Positions 12,301 to 22,763 of a stretch of DNA of 64,000 bases are shown here, piece by piece. The stretch comes from Marasmius tenuissimus (lineage: Eukaryota > Basidiomycota > Agaricomycetes > Agaricales > Marasmiaceae): the NCBI GenBank assembly GCA_029532415.1, contig JAQOTA010000050.1:4216001-4280000 (forward strand). The letters run 5' to 3'. The notes under the pieces were generated by a model, which saw nothing but the letters and a program-made list of their open reading frames with translations, was not told where the DNA came from and did not search any database. Numbering within the stretch: the stretch's first letter is position 1; every line of letters begins with the position of its first letter. The position numbers and the translations under genes are program-made.

Positions 12301-13701
12301 GGAAGCAATACCGCCCTCAGCAGCCAGTCGGTTGCCGAAGTAGTCGATAACAGGACTGCTCGGAGGGCTAACGATGCGACCAGAAGGAGTGCTCTCTCCT
12401 GAGGTACCATCTCGCTTGACCTTGAGGCGAGGTCGAGGGAATAAAAGTGCGTCGCACCATGTCTCAGCAGATAGTAAACGGTCTCTGAAGTTTCTTCGGG
12501 GCTGGTTGGCTGGTGTTTGGTTGTTTCCTCGTAGATTAGGAGTGGAAGCAGAGTTTTTTAGAGAACCTTGAGGGAGGTAACGCGGGATAGGAGACACAGT
12601 TGTACTGGCCGCGCCCTGCTCACGGGGCTTACGAGTGGGCGAAAAATGGAGTCTCTGCATGGGGGGTGCGGATTGAGGAGGGTCGAGGGGGGTCGGGGAA
12701 GGAGGAAAGGTGTAAGCGTAAGGATGCGATGCAGAGGCATCGGATGTAGGTTCTGGTGTATGTGATGGTTGCCGAGTGTTGAAGTCGGAAGGATCAGATG
12801 TGCCTGTCTGAGGCGCCTGATGCGGCTGATTATTAGTGGACATATTTAGTAGGGTGGAATAATACGAGTCGTAGTAGTCCTCATCGTTGGTGGCAGCCGA
12901 ACCGCGGAGTGCATCAGCAGCGAGGTTGGGGTCCGAAGGTAAGCGAGCATTGCTCACGAGCCGTTTATCTGCGTCGGGGAGAGGGCTTCTCGAATTTGGC
13001 CGTTCGGCGGGTTTAGTTGAATTAGCGGTCGACATTCCTACTTGGCGATTCGGGTCCGGTGAATATTTTAGTGATGAATTAGAACCTTTCTTCTTGTTGG
13101 GAGGATTGAAGGTGAACAGGCTACCAAGACTTTTCCGAGTCGACGTGCTATTGGTACTTCGAGTCGGAAGCACAGGCGAATCTCCAATCCCTCCTCCATG
13201 AGGTGCTGACATAGACGGAATTGGGGGACGCTGAGCTGAGCCGACAGTAGAGCGCCGAGGGACGGTCATGCTTCCTCTGCCGGGATCCACTGTGCCAGAC
13301 GATACAGTGCGTCCTGAAAAAACCGAACCTCCAGAGTGTGTCCTTGTCCTCCCCTGTCCACCTCCGATACCCGAGCCCGATTTCCATTCGCTCGAGCTCG
13401 ATGGTCGTACCCCATATCTATTATGCAGCTCAGGATCTGCGAGAAAATGGTCCTCAGGGTCATCTTCCTCTCCGTCTATGGGGTCTCCCCAGCTATCCCT
13501 TTCCCTCGCGCGTCGGACGACCGGCTTCGGGGGCTCATAGGTACCAGTGTAGGGAATGTACCATTGCTCTTCGTTCTCCCTGACATTTACAGATGGTTTT
13601 TGTGGTTTTGGACGAGAGGGTGAACCGTTAGACTTGTTGCTCCAACCGAAAGCACGAGAGAAGCGGGAAAACGGGGAAACATTCTGAGCGGTCGCTGTCA
13701 T
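9361..13701 (-). CDS. Large Ser/Pro-rich disordered protein, function unknown
   Basis: Not recognised. Three exons (13701-12062, 9982-12002 and 9926-9361) sum exactly to 1408 codons plus stop, which supports the model. The protein starts MTATAQNVSPFSRFSRAFGW. The next section has a possible ordered patch (EEQWYIPYTGTYEPPK) followed by acidic residues. Most of the rest is low complexity: Ser/Pro/Arg-rich, with SR-like stretches (NERARSLSRARSKSQRNKKR and SKTLTKSSRSHSRNHSRSDS). Ordered-looking islands recur, such as EKMWAQWGGNPVREILPSDI, LEHYRDLFYRPRG, and near the C-terminus HMSLLSHYFDETLTPSELAQ and a final NNQVIDELLARLSPTT. Such islands in a disordered background look like docking motifs of a cell-polarity or signalling scaffold, but that is speculation. 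No membrane segment or enzyme motif is visible. Confidence 0.8.
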
Positions 13702-15418
13702 ATGAAGGGAGTATCGCGAGGGTGTCGAGAGACGTGGGCAAAACTCAACAGTGCGTTGAGGTTGACCGGGGCAAGTTGTAAGGAATGAGATGGATCCTGG
13801 GGAACGTCATGTAAGTAGGTGTCAAGGAATTCAGAGATCCAGAAACGGAAAGGAGTATACGTACAAGGAGAGATTGCTCGGAGAAGATGAGAGCACAACG
13901 AGGAAAGAGGAATAGGGTGGTCGAGCCCACTATGGTCGGGATGACGGTGTATCTGGGGGTTGCAGCGCCAGTGAATCAAAACATTCAGTGTTGCGAATTT
14001 CTCTATCTAGTTATTTTTCTCACGCCCAATTCCATGATCGACCCTGAGCGTCCCACGTGGGGACGCATGAGGCTCACTTTACCATCTGAGGTCGAGCACA
14101 TTCACAAACCATCCCACTGTTTTACCTATGAGCTCACAAGAATTCACGTTCTACAAGGCTTCGCTCGCATTCCGACGCTTCTCTCTCTCAGACGGAATAC
14201 GTTTTCGCATTTATACTTCATCCGACCATTTTTCCGACATCAACTTTCTCAACCACTGTGTCCGGCTGACATTCCATATGAATTCCATGCACTGCTCAAG
14301 TCTGAAAAATATCCTAATTCTCTTCTCAATCGGGTGTAGTGTTACATCATCCCGCGAACAGTGATCATCAAGACGCTGGAGTCGGCAGCAAAGATCTAAA
14401 TAATTTTGACTTTGTGTGGGTTGGGAGTTTGGGAGTCCTGACAATCCATATCGTGCTATTCACCGTTCACGGCGGAGCTCAATGTTCTAGCCTCTAACTG
14501 CCACCTACCCCACCTCCGGTGTGCATCCAGGTAACCTCCGGCTGCATTACAGGTGATTATCTACCCATGCAGACATGACGACTCGGATAATTGTGAACAC
14601 GCTACCTCAATTGGCAACCTCACACTTATCCACATTGATGGGGTCGGCCGTGGAATTGCTAGTACTGATCTACCAGTTTCGCCGGATTGGGTCAATGCGC
14701 AGGTCTTTTTTTGCGCCTCTGGATCCGATACTGCGTATCTCTAGTACGCTCGGAGTCCATAAGTGATACGGAATCATTACGAACCAGTGGTATCGATAAT
14801 CGTACCTCCTATTCAACCCAGCCTGGTTTCCATTGAAATGACGGACTTGTACTCCGTTTCATCCCCTGTGCATAGGGACCTGGCGTAGTACGATACCTCC
14901 GTACGAATGTCGTCGCCCAGCAGAGGGCAAAGTTTCAACTCTGGCGAGTAGCTCCAGGGGTTCTGCCTACGATATCATCGTCGCCTGACGACCTCGGACC
15001 CGCACCCGCCGGTTCCGACCCAAAGCGTCGAGTGGGAAACCTCAGGACGTCGATCCTGGCAACTCGAGTCTGGTCAAGGCTCGAAAATCCCCCTAACCTA
15101 TGAGTGCGTGCCTTGCTTCGGTACTTCCCTTTGACAATCTTACGATAGCGCTGGGACGTCTCGAGGGGTGCAGGCACCCGTGGACCGTGGACTGCAGCTA
15201 GGAGTTCAAGGCGATTATCGGGCCTTTTCGCCTGTTTCCAGTACATGAAGTGTGGACGGGTGGGGACGTCCGAATTGTTGCCAAGGCTCCCTTCAGTGAG
15301 ACAAAAGTTTGTTCGATGTTGTGAAAGATGGCTGTTACGGGTAATGTACACTTAAGTAGAGAACTAACACTTGGAAGGGTGATAGAAAAGGAAAGCAACG
15401 GATAACTTGAACTCTTTT
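13702..15418. other. 1.7-kb region without a supported gene
   Basis: Holds the promoter of the 1408-residue protein gene. A minus-strand frame directly upstream (13979-13698) could splice into a short hydrophobic peptide ending just before the main ATG. It is more likely leader sequence. A 138-codon minus frame at 15351-14935 is Arg-rich, shows no motif and overlaps the 3' side of the transporter gene. No transposon remnant was recognised. Confidence 0.4.
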
Positions 15419-16455
15419 TCAATTGGTCTTCTTGTTCTTGAACAACCTGCCGGACAAGTCGCCGAGAGGCAACTCGATAGGCATTCCGACGCAACCGAAG
15501 ATCAAGGCAAATGCGAGGTAAAATCCCGCCAAGCTCGTGGCAAAAGTGAATCCCCCAGCTGCCTTGACTGGATTTCAGAAATGCGAAAGCCATCGAGTGA
15601 GATCAGGGACAGGTAATAGGAAGAGGGGGTTACTTACTCAGGTCAAGCGCAGCATCGGCATCTCCTTTAGCTAGCCTACCGTACCCAGCTGACAGACACG
15701 CGAAGCCAAAGACGAGGGTGCCAAGGATGAACTAGAAGGCTCGAATCAGCACAATGGCGTCTTGTCATGAACATCAAGCGTCAAACGCACGGCAAAGACG
15801 CAATGGGTCCTCAAACTGGCGATGAAGTAGATGAAGCAAATGGCACCCCAGAAGGCAAAGTAGAACATCAGCCCGCTGTTGAGCGCGGGGGACGCCAAAC
15901 CTCCGGTCGCAGTGAAAGCGCTCGAGACGGCATGCATAGGATCTTGGGTAACACCCAAAGCCAACCTGAAAGACTTGCGTGAAAACTCAACGGCCAGGAA
16001 GGACAGAACCGCACATACCAGAAACCACCGAAAGTTGAGAAAACGACGAAGGGAAAGGTGTTCCCAAGGATCTAAAAGACGACGACGATAAGCTCGGAAT
16101 ACGACTAGCACATGAGATGGTTGAAGTACCCATTCCATAGCACCGCCTATGATCATTCCCAATCCACCGATGAAATAGAAGGGACCGACAATGCTGACGA
16201 GAGAGGACGTGTCTGCTTCTCCCCAGGCCAGTAGGATGCAGGAGGTGGGTGCGAGGGACAACAAGAAACAAATTACACAGAAGGGAGTTGGATTGGCAAA
16301 CTTCTGCACCGTCGGAGCTCTTCCTCCTGGTTCGAGGAAGAGCCGCGCGTATTGCTCACGGCTGAGCATTATGGGGCCATCAGGGACTTGGGGATTGGCA
16401 TTCTCGATATGAACGCCCTGTTCGATGTCGCCTTTGCTGTTGATTGGTGAAGCCA
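15419..16455 (-). CDS. Gpr1/Fun34/YaaH-family acetate transporter-like membrane protein
   Basis: The AceTr family moves acetate, succinate or related weak acids, or exports ammonium, across the plasma membrane through six helices. The ATG at 16455 (MASPINSKGDI) is preferred over the upstream extension. The first helix begins at the family signature position, FANPTPFCVICFLLSL. The usual motif is NPAPLGL, so this is a variant. Then come VGPFYFIGGLGMIIGGAMEW, and after a 64-bp intron ILGNTFPFVVFSTFGGFW. A further intron leads to LALGVTQDPMHAVSSAF and LMFYFAFWGAICFIYFIASL. The last exons encode FILGTLVFGFACLSAGYG and a helix with FTFATSLAGFYLAFALIF, ending in FKNKKTN. Frames agree across all visible introns, giving a protein of normal family length. 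Substrate cannot be read from sequence. Confidence 0.85.
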
Positions 16456-17179
16456 TGGTCGAGGTGAGGACTTGGTTCGGGTCCCTTTTTATAATACCTA
16501 GAAGGCTCACGTTGGTTCACGGAATAGGGCTAATGGAAATTGCAGAATCGATCGCTACTCCATGTCCTGGTCAGCTGGCTTGAAGTGACAATGACTTCCG
16601 CTGCCACTGAATCTGATGGCAGCCTAGAGGAATCTAGACAACCGTCAGCGTTGCCCGCTGAGTATAAGCAGGTCGATAGTGATACTCACCGACACTCAAT
16701 GCCACAGAATTGGCTGTAGAGCAAGGATTCGAGCTCGAGTTCGCGTATAGATACTGCACAGCGGAACCAAACCAGTTTGTTGGTCGTGCTCTCTGGGAAG
16801 AATTGTGCGGATCGAACCGAAAAGCGTCATGAGCCCCGGTCCAGAGATGGGCATGACCATCCCCGTGCCCATTTTTCTCGATCATTCCCGACTAGAGTTT
16901 ACGAATAGTGAGCTTTTGGGGTTGGGCACCATGTTGTACATTGACAGTGTCTCTGGAAAACGATAAGACTCAGGAGATGATGCGCCTCGTTCGGAGGGCA
17001 GGACAAGGTGGCTGTATGTGGCTGTGCAATGGCTGTTTACCCACGGTTGAGTCAGCGTTGTGCAGAAAGGCTGCTCGGTCCCGTTAGGAAGGTTGTTCCC
17101 ATCCCTTAAAGTCTGGCGATTCCTCGATAAACTCCTGCTAGCTCTTTTCTGTTGGACATCCTCACCTTCACGTCCCGTA
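16456..17179. other. Divergent promoter region between transporter and nucleoporin
   Basis: About 0.7 kb between two start codons pointing apart. A minus-strand frame of 83 codons (16885-16634, beginning MIEKNGHGDGHAHLWTGAHD) is followed by a GTGAGT donor and might be an exon of a small gene. No second exon could be matched. Confidence 0.35.
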
Positions 17180-20100
17180 ATGTTTGGCAACAACGCTATA
17201 ACTTCATCATGGGGCCAAAATAACAACAACCAACAGCAACCACAGCAGCCCAGTGCGTTTGGTCAACCGAGCGCCTTTGGTACGACAGGTGTGTTAATGT
17301 TACTTTTTTTCGCGTGCGGCTTGTACTAGAACTCTTGTGTGGCTTCCGCGTGTTGTAGGTTTCGGTTCGAACACTGGAACGAGCGCATTCGGTCAACCAT
17401 CTCAACCTGCGAATCCAATGTTTGGAAGCTCGGGGGGCGGAACAGGAACGAACACGGCCGCAGGAGGAGGAACAGGAGGGTTTGGTAGTACGTGTCCTTT
17501 GTCTTTGTCTATATTGAACAACGTTTTGAAAGAAATTCTAGGCGCGTTTGGGAGCACTACGAACCAGAACAATGCCGTGAACCCTATGTTTGGTGGTGCG
17601 AGGCCTACCACAGGCTTTGGTGCGTTTGGCGGTGGGGGAGCCACTACAGCCACGAGTACATTCGGGAGCGGAGGCACGACAAGTGCCTTTGGGCAACCCA
17701 ACACGACGACATCTGCGTTTGGCCAGCCGCCCACCACGACTTCTGCGTTTGGGAATACAGGGAATAGTATGTTTGGGCAGAACAAGGCCCCATCCGCATT
17801 TGGGACCACTTCAAGTCGTGAATACTCCCCTTTCTACCTCCTTAGGCTTCGAGCTGATGCTGATTTCTCATGATACAGCAACTACTTCCCAACCCGTCAC
17901 AACCGGCTCTTCCAATCCTCCGTACTCGCAAACAACTGAGAAAGATGCCAACGGAACTCTAAATTATCAGTCTATCTCATGCATGCCTGCCTATCTTGGA
18001 ACCTCCTTCGAGGTGAGTTTATCAGCCCGCGGTTCTTACTCTTCGTTCATCGTTTCCTTGCAGGAACTTCGCGTTCAGGATTATCAGCAGAACCGCAAGG
18101 CTGCTGGTACGACATCCTTTGGACAAACAGCCTTCGGCGGTGCCCAACCGAGCTCGGGAACCAGTATTTTCGGTCAAAACAACAATCAGCCGCAGAACAC
18201 GCAAACGAACTCCCTCTTTGGCGCTCGACCCGCCGCTACTACAGGATTTGGTACCTTCGGGCAGCCGAACACAGTCACCACTGGCACGTCTGGATCCATG
18301 TTCGGTGGGGGTACGAACACCGGTACTGGCGCTTTCGGTCAAACACAGCAGCCGCAACAGCAACAGCAACAGACGGGTTTTGGTACGTTCGGACAGCAGC
18401 CGCAACAGCCGCAACCTCAGACCAACTCGGTGTTTGGGGGTACAGGTGCGACAGGGACCGGTGCATTCGGTGCGTCTCGACGTCCTCTGCGATTCTAACC
18501 ATCCGATTGAATCGTTTTATTTGAAGGTTCCAATGCAGGATCTACCTTTGGAGGTGGAACAGGTGCTTTCGGCCAGAATAATCAGCAACAGCAACAGCAG
18601 CCACAAGCCCAACCGACGAGCATATTTGGGCAGCAGCAGCAAAATCCTTCGACCGGGACAAGTGCATTCGGCACCTTTGGGAGTGCGTAGTGACTGACGC
18701 TTGATTTGCACCCGATCGACTAATTGCATATTCGAATAGGTAACCAAAATGCCAACAAGCCCTCGATCTTCGGACAGTCTACCACCACCCAAACCGCCGC
18801 GTCTAGCTTCGGCGGAGGAGGTCTCTTCGGCCAGAATAGTCAGCCACAACAGCAACCGCAACAAAACCAGACAGCCTCTCTCTTCGGTAACACTGGAGGT
18901 AGTGGTGGGCTGTTTGGAAGTACGAATGCTCCTCAGCAACCACAGGGCCAGGCCCCTGGGGCTTCCCGTATGTCCCCCACCTCCACAAGTAACTTCTCAT
19001 TGATGCTCATCTTCTTGTTAGTATTTGGTAGCACCCAGAACACAAATACTGCTGGGGCCGGAGGCTTGTTTGGTGGCGGAGGTGGGTTCGGCATAAACAA
19101 CCAAAATCAGCAGCAGCAGCAGAACCCACAACCCGCAACTTCGACATTCGGGGGCGGGGGTATGTTCGGGACTGCCAACAAGCCTGCGACTACGGGAACT
19201 GGCCTTTTCGGTTCGTCCTTTGGTGCTCAGCAGCCGGCCAACAATCAAGGAGGTGGTCTATTCGGCAATTCGCTCAATCAGTCTACTGTCCAGCCCCAAC
19301 AATCCACGCTGGGAGGGGGCAGCCTCTTCGGTCCCAAACCGCCAGTTATGGGTCAGTCTACTTCTACTGGCGGCAATATGGGTATGTTTGGGTCGTCCTT
19401 TGGGACTTCGACAAACTCCCTGAATGCTTCGGCTGCTGCTCCCGGTGCACAGGGAACTTTGACCGCCTCGATCAACCAGCCTATCGGAACCAATCTCCCT
19501 ATATTTTCCATGCTTCCTCCAGGGCCTAGGGTCGTCGACCTCGAACAATCAACAAAGAAAAAGCCCAGTTTCTTTGTTGACATGCCTACCCGCTCTCCTG
19601 TGCCTCATCTCAGCTACACGCCCACCAACTCGAAGTTGAGAGGTTTCGGATCTTCCCCTGCCAAGAGCGGCATTTTCAACTTTTCTAGCAACTCAAATGC
19701 GCTCACGTTGAGTCGATCGCAATCTCCCTCCATATTTAGCGGCCCGCCAGCCAGTCCTTCGCTGGGTAGCGGTCAGCGCAAGAGCGTCAAAAAGCTGATA
19801 TTGGATAAGAAGGTTGAGCCTACCGATCTATTCATCAAGTCTAGTGACTCTCCTGGCAAGATCATATTCAGTCCAGCCTTGGGGATCAGCGCAAGGGAGA
19901 AGGAAGCAGCCCTTATGGCAACGCCTACCACCGCAGCGCCTCCAGCAAAATCCCCCACGCCTCCCCGTCCGCCGCGTACTCCGAATAGGTTCACTGCGTC
20001 GCAAATTGCTGGCGCAGACGGAGATGACTCGGGCGATTTGCAGGAGGGCGACTATTATGTGAAACCGGACTTGGCGACGCTGAAGAACGCGGGCTACGAT

Positions 20101-20484
20101 CAGTTAACGTGCTTCAAGGATCTCGTTGTCGGGCGAGTGGGCTATGGAGAGATTCACTTCCTCGAACCTGTCGATCTTACGGGCTTACCGAAACTCGGGG
20201 CCCTATTGGGCGAGGTGCTACGGTTTGAAGAGAAGGAATGCAGCGTGTATCCCGATAGTGAAGAGGTGGACAAGCCGCCTCCCGGGTCGGGATTGAATGT
20301 CAAGGCAAGGATTGTTCTGCAACGGTGTTGGGCAACCGGGAAGGCCCACAGGGAGCCAATCAAGGACGAGAACAATCCGATTGCGATCAAACATTTGAAG
20401 AGGCTGAGGGGGATGAAAGATACTCATTTCGAGGGCTTCGACATCAACGAGGGAACCTGGACGTTCACGGTTGACCACTTTTAG
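17180..20484 (+). CDS. FG-repeat nucleoporin of the Nup98/Nup116/Nup100 type
   Basis: Nuclear pore component with an FG/GLFG-rich permeability-barrier region, a Gle2/Rae1-binding segment and a C-terminal pore-anchoring domain. It starts MFGNNAITSSWGQNNNN, and exon 1 ends at 17288 before a GTGTGT intron. FG, AFG, LFG and MFG repeats with Gln/Gly/Thr spacers fill residues up to about 17,180-19,450 of the DNA. Between two groups of repeats (about 17,880-18,110, split by an intron) lies a GLEBS-like motif: DANGTLNYQSISCMPAY, then SFEELRVQDYQQNRK. The C-terminus (from about 20,040) is the nucleoporin autopeptidase-fold domain, with GDYYVKPDLATLKNAGYDQL, VVGRVGYGEIHFLEPV and GFDINEGTWTFTVDHF followed at once by the stop. 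Ending in His-Phe means no Nup96/Nup145C moiety follows. Several introns interrupt the repeat region. Confidence 0.93.
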
Positions 20485-21132
20485 TTCACTACCGTCGGCT
20501 ACCCGTTTTGTTCCTCAGTGCTCTCTCGACGTGAAGGCCTCTTTCCGACGCCCGACCTTTCCGCGGAATTTATAACATCCTTCTTATGTTTTGTGTTACG
20601 CTCCCTTATATAGTCCATGCAATAGTTGTGATTTCCGAGTATACCGAGTATCCCTAGCTAGCTTATGTAGTTTTTGAATGAAATGCATGATCAACGTCAA
20701 AGCGATGTATGAATGCGAATGAACTGATCAAATCTAGACCTCTCGAGGTCGGTCTGTCCGTGGCAAACTCACATTCTTGCCGCTTCAAACATCAAGGGTA
20801 CCTTCTTTGTATAGGTTAGATGCCCGGAGATGGCTGTGATAATTCGGAAATACTCGCGGGTGAAGCCGGGGGGACCAACAAAGAAGGCAGGAACAAGGAT
20901 GAAAAGCCATGGAACGGACTGGCACGGATTGGTCGGCCGTGCCAGATGGACATGCCCTGTGAAGTAGTGTGCGCGTAATTCCGGTGATTTCATCACTCCC
21001 GTCGGTCTTTCCTTGAACCACTGCTTATAAAAACTCTCCGCCTCTCCAGCTAGTCCCCATTGATCTCATTCGTTGCTCATTGCACAACAACCACTACCAC
21101 TAACAACAACAACCTCTCAAAAGTAATTTACC
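20485..21132. other. Intergenic region with promoter of the HIG1-domain gene
   Basis: Holds the nucleoporin 3' UTR and the promoter of the next plus-strand gene. A TATA-like element and an AC-rich leader (repeated CAAC/ACAAC units at 21,083-21,115) precede the start codon. No coding region is seen. Confidence 0.4.
21026..21034 (+). promoter_or_regulatory. TATA-like element (TATAAAAAC)
   Basis: It lies about 107 bp upstream of the HIG1-gene ATG, a plausible distance for a core promoter with a leader of 60-80 nt. Position and sequence are the only evidence. Confidence 0.5.
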
Positions 21133-22025
21133 ATGAAGGTGAGTATTTACATGGAAAAAAGGTTCTGCCAATTCAATAAACTCGGGTTCGTGATCTTCTA
21201 GCTGCACGTCACCGAAGAAGAGCTCGCCGGCCACAGAAACGCAACTATTCGAGGTGCAGCTGAAGGCACAATCGCCAGTGCTGCTGTTGCCTATGGCGCT
21301 AGTCATTACTTCGGCAAACGATGGGCTTCATTCCGTCAACTCCCCAGATCGTTGAAAGTTCTCGGAGGAATTGTTTTGGTCGCGCCCTGTTTAACAATTC
21401 AGGCTGAGCGAAGAGGTTTGGAATTCGACCAGGCGCAATGGTATGTGGCATCCAGTCGACGTACCCATCTTTCAGTACTCATCCTCCTACAGGACAGATG
21501 CTGGTGCCCAGCTCTTGACCGACAAGGAGGCAAAGGAAGAAGCACGTTGGGAGGCATTATCGACCACGGACAAGATTAGCGACTGGGCTAGCAGGCATGA
21601 ATACAGTATCATTATGGCTTCTTGGGCCCTCAGTTTGGCTGCCGCTGGTGCTATCATCTCGCGAGACAAGTAGGTCGACCCTCTTGCGCCACTCATCGAT
21701 TTTGACACTCATCTCCAATACTAGGTACCAGACTGGACCTCAGAAGGTTGTCCAGGCTCGTATGTGGGCTCAAGGGCTGACGATCGGTATTCTTATCGCT
21801 GCCGGTGCACTCAAACACGGTCAGCGAGCGGACACAGCTGCGAAGAAGTACGAGGACCACTCATGGCGGGATGTGGTATGTGGATCTTAAACATCATTTT
21901 CCGGGCTATGTGTTGACGTTCACTTTTCACAGCTCGAGCAGCAGGAGAAGGAGAAGAAGGAAGATGAACAACGAATCCAGGAGATTACTGCAAAGGACAG
22001 GAGGGCTGCTTGGAACATCCAGTAA
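21133..22025 (+). CDS. RCF2: HIG1-domain mitochondrial protein, Rcf2-like respiratory supercomplex factor
   Basis: Rcf-type proteins sit in the mitochondrial inner membrane and assist assembly of cytochrome bc1-cytochrome oxidase supercomplexes. Five exons (21133-21138, 21202-21440, 21493-21669, 21725-21875, 21933-22025) sum to 221 codons plus stop. The first exon is only six bases, ATG AAG. The N-terminal part has two hydrophobic stretches (SLKVLGGIVLVAPCL; and IIMASWALSLAAAGAIISRD). The HIG1 core follows as KYQTGPQKVVQARMWAQGL and TIGILIAAGALKHG, with the QxxVxxRxxxQ pattern visible. The C-terminus is a charged helix (LEQQEKEKKEDEQRIQEITA). Length and domain position fit Rcf2 (224 residues in yeast) better than the shorter Rcf1. 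Confidence 0.88.
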
Positions 22026-22763
22026 ATGTCCCCAGGAGAGTTTACGCAACATACATTCACTATTCATACGCCTACCACCACCGCTTAGCGACATTTTCAC
22101 CCTCATTTTCTTGATCGATTCAATGATCTTCACTCTACACCACACGCGCGGAATCTTGTAGGCTATATACGACATATTTACATGGACAGTAGAGTCAGAC
22201 CAATCCTGTTGGTATTGTATATTTAGCTAATAGAACAGCGGCCGTCCGTCGCTGACTTCAATGGCATTGGGCCCTTCTCCCTGTAAGCTGTAGGTACTTG
22301 AGTTTGCAGGACATTCATGGAGCCGAATCTCTCAAAACTGGGCAAACCCCAATTCACAGAGTTTCGTCAACTGTTGATCCAGATGTGCGCTATTCTGCTG
22401 CGTCATTGCGCGCGTGAGCATAGAGAGGATTCATAGCACAACGTAGACTCCAAGAATCCACTAGACAGACCCAAAGTCCGAGTATCTTTCTCGCTTTCTA
22501 GTGTCGAACACGTCTGCCAGATCCCGTCTGCACTGGGCCTGGGAGCCTCCTGTAGCCTCGATGCACTTCTGAGTCCTTACTAAGTAGTACTAGTAAGCAC
22601 TTACTCGTCAGCGTCATCATGGGCGCCAATTTCCGCCGTGCCGCATTTGCGCCGGCGGCAGAAATTCCGCACAGCCACCCAATTTTTTTCGTTCCTTCAG
22701 GATCCTCGTTGCTCGACCCACCAGCTCGACAATATCTCTGCTCGGGGATACGCGTCTGAAAAA
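22026..22763. other. Intergenic region upstream of the Pol I subunit gene
   Basis: Contains the 3' UTR of the HIG1 gene and the RPA135 promoter. The reading frame of RPA135 stays open back to about 22,638 but has no conserved residues. It is treated as leader. No RNA gene was recognised. Confidence 0.4.

Noticed and set aside
13698..13979. Minus-strand frame that could splice into a small hydrophobic protein just upstream of the 1408-residue gene
   Set aside because: No in-frame ATG in the hydrophobic frame, and it ends at the main start codon, so it is more likely 5' leader.
14935..15351. 138-codon minus-strand frame
   Set aside because: Arg-rich and motif-free, overlaps the 3' flank of the transporter gene; probably chance.
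16634..16885. 83-codon minus-strand frame with a following GTGAGT donor
   Set aside because: No second exon or family match could be found in the 0.5 kb that follows.
22638..22763. N-terminal extension of the Pol I subunit to an upstream in-frame start
   Set aside because: The extra residues show no conservation expected of the family; MPDGGQSS is the natural start.
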